DNA of 10,858 nt. Origin: Chloroflexota bacterium (GTDB lineage Bacteria; Chloroflexota; UBA6077; JACQUR01). A model generated the notes under the pieces. It worked only from the letters and a program-made list of their open reading frames with translations, was not told the DNA's origin and searched no databases. Both the position numbers and the translations under genes were made by a program. The stretch is from assembly GCA_016210245.1 (NCBI GenBank), contig JACQUR010000035.1, positions 1 to 10,858 of the forward strand. Direction: 5' to 3'. Below are positions 1 through 5,594 of this stretch, piece by piece (within the stretch, counting starts at the first letter, position 1; every line of letters starts with the position of its first letter).

Positions 1-189
1 CCCGAGCTGGCCCAGCAGGACATCCCGGAGTACCTGAAGAACCGCATCGCCATGCAGAAGACCTATCTGGCCGAGATCGACAAGACTTTCGGGGCCGAGG
101 TGCTGGCCCGGATCCCCGAGATGGAAGGCGACATCACCGGGTTGCCCATGATCGAGCGGATGGCCCGCCTGATGTTTGGGGATTTCTGA
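1..189 (+). CDS. ArsA-family ATPase, C-terminal end only (5' end outside window)
   Basis: Frame 1 is open from the first base to TGA at 187-189, giving the last 62 residues of a protein. The end reads like the C-terminus of ArsA/GET3-family ATPases: a helix containing N-R-x-A-M-Q-K-x-Y-L-x-E-I (family pattern R-x-x-M-Q-x-x-Y-L-x-x-I), then F-G-A-E-V-L-A-R-I-P, then G-L-P-M-I-E-R-M-A-R-L-M-F. The complete ArsA-like protein encoded just downstream ends with the corresponding pattern (N-R-V-Q-M-Q-D-E ... G-V-E-M-L-R-R-T-A-R-A-L-F), so the two are probably tandem paralogues. Nucleotide-binding motifs lie outside the window and cannot be assessed. In this family two such domains form a composite ATPase, either fused (bacterial ArsA) or as a homodimer (GET3). 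Whether this pair heterodimerises is inference. Confidence 0.72.
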   Translation, partial: PELAQQDIPEYLKNRIAMQKTYLAEIDKTFGAEVLARIPEMEGDITGLPMIERMARLMFGDF

Positions 190-190
190 G

Positions 191-316
191 CAGGCCGCTG
201 AAAAGGGCCCATCTGCGGCGTTGGCGCGCTCGCGCGGCACTGCGACGTACACACCACGTACGCCTCGTGCCTCGTATCGCGCGCCGCCTTGCATCTGGGC
301 CCTTTTGAGCGGCCTG
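191..316. repeat. 126-bp imperfect palindromic intergenic repeat
   Basis: The outer arms pair as CAGGCCGCT with AGCGGCCTG (9 bp), then after a G/G mismatch AAAAGGGCCCA with TGGGCCCTTTT (11 bp). Pairing continues in patches (TGC, GGCG, GCGCGC, GGCAC) to an apex with CGTAC and GTACG around a short loop. The element starts one base after the stop of the upstream ArsA-like gene and fills most of the gap before the next one. From general knowledge, palindromes of this design (GGCCC-type arms and a GTAC apex followed by GCCTCG) occur in many copies between genes in several bacterial phyla. Here it could act as a transcription attenuator or mRNA-stabilising stem between two tandem ATPase genes. No open frame in it looks real. 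Confidence 0.85.
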
Positions 317-343
317 TCCAAAGGGCGTTTTCGGCAACATACC

Positions 344-350
344 GAGGAGA
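344..350 (+). promoter_or_regulatory. Ribosome binding site of the second ArsA-like gene
   Basis: GAGGAGA lies 6 nt before a GTG codon at 357. It decides the start: no ATG is available at the correct distance before the Walker A motif, and the GTG places that motif at residues 24-32, normal for the family. Confidence 0.75.
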
Positions 351-356
351 GACGGC

Positions 357-1346
357 GTGAGCCAGATCACCACGAGCACGCGGCAGTTCCTCGAGCAGCA
401 CAAGGGGCTGAAGTACGTCTTCTTCGGCGGCAAGGGGGGCGTGGGCAAGACCGTGCTGGCCGGCACCGCCGGCCTCCACTTCGGCGAGTCCGGCCGGCGC
501 ACCCTGCTGGCCTCCACCAACCCGGTCCACAGCCTCTCGGGCCTGCTCGGGCAGGACGTGTTTGGCCGCCACGCGCCGGTGGAGGGCGTCCCCAACCTGT
601 GGGCCTACGAGATCGACACCCGCGAAACCATCGAGCGGTCCAAGCGCGAGATCAAGGATAAGATCCAGTGGTTCCTGAAGTTCGCCGAGATCAGCACCCG
701 GGCGGACGAGTTCGTCGAGTCGGCCACCATGAACCCGGCCTTCGAGGAGTCGGCCATGTTCGAGAACATGATCGACCTCATGTTCAAGAACGAGTACGAC
801 GCCTACGTGTTCGACACCGCGCCCACCGCCAACGCGCGGCGGCTGCTGGGCATGTCCAAGGTCTACTCGCTCTGGGTCAACAAGATGGTGAAGTCGCGCC
901 AGGAGGCCCAATCGCTGCGCCAGTTGCTCTCCTTCACCAAGAAGAAGGAGCAGGACCCGCTGATGGACTACCTGCTCAACTTCCGCGAGCGGATGGAGCA
1001 CGCCCGGCTGCTGCTCACCGATCCCCAGCAGACGGCTTTCTTCTTCGCCACTCTGCCGGAGGCGCTGCCCATCGCGGTCATCACCCGCTTCATCACCTGG
1101 TTCCACGAGTTCGGCATCCCGGTCGGCGGCGTGGTGGTCAACATGGTCATCGACAAGCGGCAGTTGGGCGCGCACCCGCCCGACTTCGTTCTGAATCGGG
1201 TCCAGATGCAGGACGAGCACATGCAGACCATCTGGGAGAAGTTCGACGGCCAGGTGCGGGCCATCGTCCCCCTCTTCGAAACCGAGGTTCGCGGCGTGGA
1301 GATGCTGCGGCGCACGGCGCGCGCGCTGTTCAGTGCTGAGTCCTGA
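357..1346 (+). CDS. ArsA/GET3-family ATPase with Asp-to-Asn change in switch I
   Basis: This 329-residue protein has the deviant Walker A motif GGKGGVGKT (residues 24-32) and a switch II-like DTAPTANARRLLG (153-165), placing it in the ArsA/GET3 (SIMIBI-class) ATPases, which are cytosolic and usually drive membrane-linked substrate transfer. Two key positions differ from the family. The switch I motif, normally S-T-D-P-A-H-S-L, reads STNPVHSL (53-60), so the catalytic Asp is Asn55. The usual D-T-A-P-T-G-H-T has lost its Gly-His. The protein has no cysteine, so thiol-based arsenite or antimonite binding as in classical ArsA is excluded. It may be a non-hydrolysing or regulatory partner of the ArsA-like protein encoded upstream. 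The last residues (SAES) and the stop codon are supplied by the heptad repeat at 1331. Start is GTG. Family assignment is firm; cellular role is unknown. Confidence 0.9.
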   Translation: MSQITTSTRQFLEQHKGLKYVFFGGKGGVGKTVLAGTAGLHFGESGRRTLLASTNPVHSLSGLLGQDVFGRHAPVEGVPNLWAYEIDTRETIERSKREIKDKIQWFLKFAEISTRADEFVESATMNPAFEESAMFENMIDLMFKNEYDAYVFDTAPTANARRLLGMSKVYSLWVNKMVKSRQEAQSLRQLLSFTKKKEQDPLMDYLLNFRERMEHARLLLTDPQQTAFFFATLPEALPIAVITRFITWFHEFGIPVGGVVVNMVIDKRQLGAHPPDFVLNRVQMQDEHMQTIWEKFDGQVRAIVPLFETEVRGVEMLRRTARALFSAES

Positions 1347-1404
1347 GTGCTGAGTCCCGAGTGTCTGCCTTCACTCAGCACTCAGGACTCAGCACTCAGC
1401 ACTG
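1331..1404. repeat. Heptad inverted repeat, 33-nt arms with 8-nt loop; possible bidirectional terminator
   Basis: The left arm (1331-1363) and right arm (1372-1404) are complementary at 29 of 33 positions around an 8-nt loop (1364-1371). Each arm is a tandem run of 7-nt units, CTGAGTG or CTGAGTC on one strand and CACTCAG or GACTCAG on the other. It lies at the meeting point of two convergent genes and supplies the stop codon and the last residues of both. No T-rich tract follows either arm, so it is not a textbook intrinsic terminator, but the stem is long enough to act on transcripts from both sides. A close relative occurs at 4202-4290. Confidence 0.9.
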
Positions 1405-2044
1405 CGTCGGCCAGGCGCTTGAACGTGGCGAACAGGCGCTGCGGGTCCTGGCGCTGGAAGCGGGCGGCGGAGACGGCCAGGAGGAGGTGGGGCTCGCGGC
1501 GGTGGACCGCCAGGCGGACGAGGTCGGGCTCGGTCTCGCCCAGCGCCTGGAGCAGGCCGGTACACAGCGCCGCTCCCCGCCCGCCCCCGTGCCAGGCCTG
1601 GAGGCCTCGGTCGGACAGGTCGTGCCGCGACCACCCCTCGGCCTCGGCCTCCTGGCGCCCGTCGCCGGACAGGAGAGTGCGGGGCCGAAAGGCCTCGCAG
1701 CCCCAGATGGGCTGGCGGCGCAGGTTGGCGCGGAGAACCAGCAGATCGGGTCGCTTGGCCAGGCGGTTGTACAGCCACACCGCCACCATGTCGCGCGACT
1801 CCAGCAGCCCGGTCACCTTCAGCGAGTTGAACGGGCGCTGAGCGTCCTCCGCGAAGATCTCAAAGGCGTGGGTGGTCAGCCAGCGGATGGAGGTCTTGCC
1901 CTGGAAGAGCTTCAGCCCCAGGTAGACCCAGCGGGCGAGCTTGCCGGCCCGCCGACGGTTGTACTCACCGCCGACCACGAACCAGCCGAGGAAGCCGCCC
2001 ACCAGCAGTGCCGTTGCCACGAAGCCAAGCTGGTCGAAGTCCAA
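1382..2044 (-). CDS. Hypothetical protein with one N-terminal membrane segment
   Basis: The protein is 220 residues if started at the TTG at 2044-2042. I do not recognise a family. Residues about 6-25 (LGFVATALLVGGFLGWFVVGG) form one hydrophobic helix followed by a basic stretch (NRRRAGK), suggesting a membrane anchor with the remaining 190 residues in the cytoplasm. The soluble part is mixed, Arg- and Leu-rich, with no obvious catalytic motif. The start is uncertain: the spacing of AGGA before the TTG is too short for a good ribosome site, and an in-frame CTG 36 nt upstream would add a second hydrophobic stretch. It lies 69 nt after the regulator gene on the same strand and may be the last gene of that transcript. 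Its last residues (SAES) and stop come from the heptad repeat. Antisense frames here look like composition artefacts. Confidence 0.6.
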   Translation of the reverse strand: MDFDQLGFVATALLVGGFLGWFVVGGEYNRRRAGKLARWVYLGLKLFQGKTSIRWLTTHAFEIFAEDAQRPFNSLKVTGLLESRDMVAVWLYNRLAKRPDLLVLRANLRRQPIWGCEAFRPRTLLSGDGRQEAEAEGWSRHDLSDRGLQAWHGGGRGAALCTGLLQALGETEPDLVRLAVHRREPHLLLAVSAARFQRQDPQRLFATFKRLADAVLSAES

Positions 2045-2113
2045 CGTCCTGAGCCCAAAGAAAGCGATCAGCGCATGCTACAACTTTTCCCTGCCTCGGC
2101 GGCTGCGGCAGCT

Positions 2114-2824
2114 TCAGAACGCGGCTTCCTGCTCGAGCGCCAGGCGGGCCAGGAACGAGCGGGCGCGGGCCAGGTGCTGGCGGGCCAGGCGCTCGGCCTC
2201 GTCCCCGTCGCCGCGCTCCAGCGCTCGGACGATGGCCACATGCTCCTCCAGCACCTCCTGGCTGCGCTCCAGGCTGGCGAAGGAGGCCAGGCTGAAGCGA
2301 GGCACGAAGTCGTGGATGCCGCGCATCGTCTCCAGCAGCCACTCGTTGCGCGCCGCCTGGGCGATGACTCCGTGGAACTTGCTGTTGGCTTGCACCAGGG
2401 CATCGGTCTGCCCGCGCTCCGTGTACTCGGCCATCAGCTCCAGCACCACGCGCAGCTTGGCCAGCTCTTCGGGCGAGCGGCGCTGGGCCGCCAGCCGGGT
2501 GGCCGGGGCCTCCAGCATCTCTAGCACCTCGTAGATCTCCTCCACCTCGCGCAGGCTCAGCCCGCGCACCACCAGCCCGCGGCTGGCGTCCACGGCCACC
2601 AGCCCTTCGCCCGACAGGCGCTTCAGCGCCTCGCGCACGGGCGTGCGGCTCACCCCGAACTCGGCGGCCAGGTTCCACTCGACCAGGCGCGCGCCAGGCG
2701 GGAGCTGGCCGCGCAGGATGGCCGCGCGCAGGCGCTGGTAGATGCGCTCGCCGCTCGGCAGCGCGTGGTCATCGACCGGGGACTCGCGCAGGGTCGAGGA
2801 GGGCTCGGCGGCATCTCCGCTCAT
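2114..2824 (-). CDS. GntR-family transcriptional regulator, FadR/FCD subfamily
   Basis: The protein is 236 residues. An N-terminal winged helix-turn-helix spans about residues 25-90 (ERIYQRLRAAILRGQLPPGARL, then LAAEFGVSRTPVREALKRLSGEGLV), the standard GntR signature. The C-terminal all-helical FCD domain follows (about 95-230), with putative metal ligands Asn147, His151, His195 and His217; the first is more often Asp in this family. Such proteins usually repress a catabolic operon and release DNA when a small carboxylate binds. The ATG at 2824-2822 overlaps the TGA of grdB (2823-2821) as ATGA, so it is translationally coupled to the selenoprotein gene and probably controls this cluster. A longer frame starting at 3136 runs antisense-free through the 3' part of grdB in another frame and has low-complexity Arg/Pro/Ala content, so I reject that start. 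An operator is not evident. Confidence 0.92.
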   Translation of the reverse strand: MSGDAAEPSSTLRESPVDDHALPSGERIYQRLRAAILRGQLPPGARLVEWNLAAEFGVSRTPVREALKRLSGEGLVAVDASRGLVVRGLSLREVEEIYEVLEMLEAPATRLAAQRRSPEELAKLRVVLELMAEYTERGQTDALVQANSKFHGVIAQAARNEWLLETMRGIHDFVPRFSLASFASLERSQEVLEEHVAIVRALERGDGDEAERLARQHLARARSFLARLALEQEAAF

Positions 2825-4191
2825 CGCTGCTCGTCTGTTCCTCGCCGCTCGGCCCGCGTCGAACTCGGTTGCCGCGGTCGGGGCAGCGGCACGACCAGGG
2901 GCTGCTGGAGGTCGGTTTGCAGCGCCTCCAGGGCCTGGCCCACCAGCCGCCGCCGGAAGGCACGCTCCTCCTCGCGCGACAGCGTGGGGTCGCCCAGGGG
3001 ATGGAGGACCGCCCTGCCGGCGATGATGCGGTTGGGCCCGACGCTCTGGGCGAGCGGGATGATGGCGGTCACCAGCGCGGTGGGAATACCCGCCCGCTCG
3101 ATCTCTTTGGCCATCGTTGCACCGCAACGCGTACACGTGCCTCAGGTGGCGGTGAGGATCACCCCATCGATCCCCGAGGCAACCAGGTCGCGGGCGATCT
3201 CCTGGCCGAACTTCTTCGCAGCCGCGGTGCCGGCCCCGCTGCCCACGGTGGTGAAGTAGTGGTCGAACAGTCGGCCAATGCCCCCCTGGGCCTCGAGCTC
3301 GCGCAGCACGTCCACGGGCACCACCCGGTCGGGGTCCTGGTTAGCATGCGTCCCGTCGTACCCGCCGTGGACGGACTCCCAGTCCTGGCCGGTGAGGTCC
3401 ATCACCCCGGCCAGGCTGTACTTCCGCCACTTGGTGGCAAACACCGACTCGATCCGGTCCGGGTTGCCCCGGGGCACGATCCCGCCGGTGGTCACCAGGG
3501 CCAGCGTGGCCTGGCGCAAGTCGCGGATGGGCGGCGGCGCTGCCACTCGGTCGTACTCGGGCAGCGGCCACTCCGTCTCGACCGCCTCGCCCCGCAACCG
3601 CTTTACCAGCATGTCCACTGCCCGGACCGCGGTCGTCTCGGAGGCCAGCTCGGTAAAGCGCAGCCCTCTCGGGAGGTAGCCTTCTACCCGGGGCAATCCC
3701 AGGCGCTCCCCCCGTGCCAGCTTGAGGCCCAGGGCCGCCATCCGCTTCAATGCGTCCGCCATGGTCGCCGCGGTCGCCCCGGTGGGTACGATGTAGACCC
3801 GTGAGCGGTACAGCTCGACGCCCGGGTTCTCCGGGTGCATGCCCGTGACCGCGGGCACCTGCAGCCGCTCCTGGACCGTCGCACACACCTGGCCGCAGGC
3901 CAACCCGTAGCGACCCGCGCTGAAGGCCGGCCCGGCCACCACCAGGTCCGGCTGGTACTGGCTCACGTACTCGAGCACCTGCTCGAGGGCTTGCTCGGCG
4001 TGCTCGTGGACGTAGTTGTCCCCGCAGCAGACCGTTGCCACCACCTCGCCCTGGTCTCCCAGCGCCCGCTGCAGCGCCAGGCCCGGTCCCAGCGCGCCCT
4101 CCTGCACGCGCGGCGCCTCGCCCGCCCACTCCTCGCCCCCGAGCCCGGCGAAGAACTGATTGAGGTACTGGACCACACGCAGCTTGCTCAT
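2821..4191 (-). CDS. grdB: GrdB-like selenoprotein B (UGA decoded as selenocysteine 350)
   Basis: Read through one in-frame TGA (3144-3142), this gene encodes 456 residues, close to the roughly 436 of GrdB, the selenoprotein subunit of clostridial glycine reductase protein B. Family landmarks are present: C-C-G-D-N-Y (55-60), IVPTGATAATMADALKRM (134-151), TTGGIVPRGNPDRIES (234-249), YDGTHANQDPDRVVPVDVLR (278-297) and TVGSGAGTAAAKKFG (315-329). The UGA falls in the context GVILTAT-U-GTCTRCGATM (343-360), where known GrdB proteins have Sec. The frame continues in GrdB-like sequence (EIERAGIP, VGPNRII, HPLGDPT) to TGA 2823-2821. The protein B selenol attacks the substrate carbon in reductive C-N cleavage and passes the product to selenoprotein A. 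The start is the ATG at 4191 with GGAG 7 nt upstream. The substrate here is not deducible. The last 20 residues are an unconserved basic tail. Confidence 0.93.
3109..3141 (-). promoter_or_regulatory. Putative bacterial SECIS element of grdB
   Basis: On the mRNA strand, immediately after the UGA, GGC (3141-3139) can pair with GCC (3111-3109). An apical stem CGUUGC (3129-3124) pairs with GCAACG (3120-3115), closing a GGU loop (3123-3121) whose first base lies 19 nt after the UGA. Bacterial SECIS elements are hairpins directly downstream of UGA, inside the coding region, with a short apical loop containing G and U that SelB reads about 16-37 nt from the UGA. The geometry fits. The strict three-base loop is tight, and the closing C-G pair may open. 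This is a hand-drawn fold, not an energy calculation. Confidence 0.7.
3142..3144 (-). other. In-frame UGA selenocysteine codon
   Basis: The codon is TGA on the minus strand at residue 350 of grdB, followed by codons for G-T-C-T-R-C. It is the only in-frame stop between the start at 4191 and the stop at 2823-2821. The surrounding protein matches the GrdB active-site segment on both sides. Confidence 0.92.
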
Positions 4192-4196
4192 CGTCT

Positions 4197-4202
4197 CTCT
4201 CC
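4197..4202 (-). promoter_or_regulatory. Ribosome binding site of grdB, touching the base of the heptad hairpin
   Basis: On the minus strand GGAGAG precedes the ATG at 4191, with 7 nt between GGAG and the ATG. Its first base is also the last base of the heptad-repeat hairpin (4202-4275), so this stem ends exactly where the ribosome site begins. The site supports the start at 4191 over an earlier in-frame ATG at 4245, which lies inside the repeat. Confidence 0.75.
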
Positions 4203-4290
4203 AGTGCTGAGTGCTGAGTCCTGAGTCCTGAGTAGAGGACCTCACTCAGCACTCAGGACTCAGCACTCAGCACTCAGCACTCAGCACTCG
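4202..4290. repeat. Heptad inverted repeat between grdE and grdB
   Basis: The left arm (4202-4234) pairs with 4243-4275 at about 30 of 33 positions around an 8-nt loop (4235-4242). The right side continues with further CACTCAG units to 4290, giving seven tandem 7-nt units. It is the same family as the element at 1331-1404, with the same arm and loop lengths. It fills the 101-bp gap between the GrdE and GrdB genes. In the mRNA it would form a long stem ending at the grdB ribosome site, a possible point of differential expression or mRNA processing within the operon. Confidence 0.9.
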
Positions 4291-4292
4291 CC

Positions 4293-5594
4293 TCAGTACT
4301 GTCTCGCCGTCAGCCGGCCGTAGCCCGTCGCGGTGGAACAGCCGTACAGCAATCGGTGCGGGATGCTCAGGCTGTCGCCCGGCGAACCGGGGATGCTCCA
4401 TAGTTCCTGGCCGCCGATCACTTTCGGCACGGCCGGCAGGTCGATCCGCTGGGTGGCGCGCCCCGCGCTGATGATCGCCACCGCTTCGGGCACGGAGTAG
4501 ACGAAGCCCGGATCGTCGGGCGTGCCGTAGTTCTCGGGCATGACCTGCACGGTGGTGATCCCTGCCCGCTCGCACTTCTGGCAGATGAGCATGAACTCCA
4601 CGCAGGGATGTCCGCCGCCGTAGTAGCTCGAGCACGCCCCCTGCACCCCCAGCATCCGGGCGAGCTTCACCGCGTGCTCGGCCAGCATGTCCTTCTGCTC
4701 GAATTCGTTGACCACGGCGCCGGGATAGATGATCACCCCCAGGAAGTTCAGGTCGGTGCCGTGGCGGGCGCACAACTCCCGGACCAGGGCGTGATTCTGG
4801 TTGAAGAACGTACACGATCGATAACTGGCGTGGTGGTTGCTGACCACGTTGACCAGGGCACCGTCGAGGATCTCGTTGGGGTGGATCAAGCTGGGCAGAA
4901 TGCCATCGGTGTTCTCCCCGTAGACGTCGATCCAGTTCATCTGGAAGTAGTAGACAACTCGGGGCAGCGAGGGGTCGACCGGCCCCAGCTCGTGTACCTC
5001 CAGGCTGTCCGGCTCCATGCCCTCCGTGGTCCGGGCCAGGTGCGCCGCCGCCTGCAGCTCCGCCGCTCGCACACGGTGGTTGTACCGCTGGGCCAGCGGC
5101 GAGCCGATCATGATGTGGTGCATGGTCGCCTCGGGCAGGTCGGGGTCCAGGTACTTCTGGTGGGGTTTGAAGTCGAGCACCAGGTTGATCGTGGAGCCGA
5201 AGGGCGACACCTCGGCCCCGGGGCCGGCCATGTCGACGATCGCTTCGCGCATGTACGTCGGCTCCCCGGCCGCAGGCTCGCCCACCGAGACGATCGCCAT
5301 CTCCGCCAGGCGATGGGTGCGCCCCTCCCCGACCGTCTTGCGCGGCCCCAGGAAGCCCGGGAAGGTGCTGCCGTTCCCCGGCTTGAAGCGCGGCTCGGCC
5401 GCATCCATGACGTGGATCAGCCGCGTGGCCTCGCCCGGGCGAGCGATCTCCACGCCCACGTCGTCGAAGTCCCCGCTCTGCAGCAGGAGCTGGCGCAGCT
5501 CGTCGCGGTCGACAGAGAGGATGCCCTCGTTGAACCCGGTCCGGTTCGAGAATCGGACATCCCGAACCGTGAAAGACGCCAGCTCCAGGCGCAT
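4293..5594 (-). CDS. grdE: GrdE-like subunit of glycine/sarcosine/betaine-reductase protein B, with Ser at the pyruvoyl site
   Basis: The 433-residue protein matches the GrdE family length and landmarks: GNGSTFPGFLG (73-83), GEGRTHRLAEMA (89-100), AIVDMAGPGAEVSPFGSTIN (118-137), LPSLIHPNEILDGA (233-246), HGTDLNFLGVI (278-288) and KVIGG (391-395). GrdE-type proteins are proproteins. The chain is cut before a Cys about six residues after the D-G-A motif, and that Cys becomes a pyruvoyl group that binds the substrate amine. Here the aligned segment reads DGALVNVVSNHHASYRSC (244-261), so the position is Ser252 and the usual G-N-C is V-V-S. The next Cys is 261. Extra cysteines at 321, 331, 338 and 341 (CQKC) are noted. 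The ATG overlaps the TGA of the Mo enzyme gene by one base (TGATG), so translation is coupled. No signal peptide is seen; cytoplasmic. The substrate is unknown. Confidence 0.87.
   Translation of the reverse strand: MRLELASFTVRDVRFSNRTGFNEGILSVDRDELRQLLLQSGDFDDVGVEIARPGEATRLIHVMDAAEPRFKPGNGSTFPGFLGPRKTVGEGRTHRLAEMAIVSVGEPAAGEPTYMREAIVDMAGPGAEVSPFGSTINLVLDFKPHQKYLDPDLPEATMHHIMIGSPLAQRYNHRVRAAELQAAAHLARTTEGMEPDSLEVHELGPVDPSLPRVVYYFQMNWIDVYGENTDGILPSLIHPNEILDGALVNVVSNHHASYRSCTFFNQNHALVRELCARHGTDLNFLGVIIYPGAVVNEFEQKDMLAEHAVKLARMLGVQGACSSYYGGGHPCVEFMLICQKCERAGITTVQVMPENYGTPDDPGFVYSVPEAVAIISAGRATQRIDLPAVPKVIGGQELWSIPGSPGDSLSIPHRLLYGCSTATGYGRLTARQY

Noticed and set aside
63..1220. Minus strand open frame opposite the ArsA-like gene
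   Set aside because: Composition artefact. The Walker A and other ATPase motifs are on the + strand, and this frame also crosses the palindrome.
2825..3136. N-terminal extension of the GntR regulator from 3136
   Set aside because: It overlaps the 3' part of grdB in another frame, is Arg/Pro/Ala-rich, and lies before the standard GntR start. The ATGA overlap at 2821-2824 gives a better start.
3142..3144. The TGA in grdB as a true stop or a decay mutation (pseudogene)
   Set aside because: It falls exactly at the family's Sec position, the flanking active-site residues are intact, the downstream frame is conserved in type, and a SECIS-like hairpin follows.
4192..4245. N-terminal extension of GrdB starting at an ATG at 4245
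   Set aside because: The extra 18 residues are encoded by the heptad repeat. The ATG at 4191 has a good ribosome site and matches the usual GrdB start (M-x-K-L-R-V-V-x-Y-L-N-Q-F-F).
4202..4290. CRISPR-like or satellite array
   Set aside because: Units are 7 nt, contiguous, and arranged as inverted arms. There are no spacers and no cas genes.
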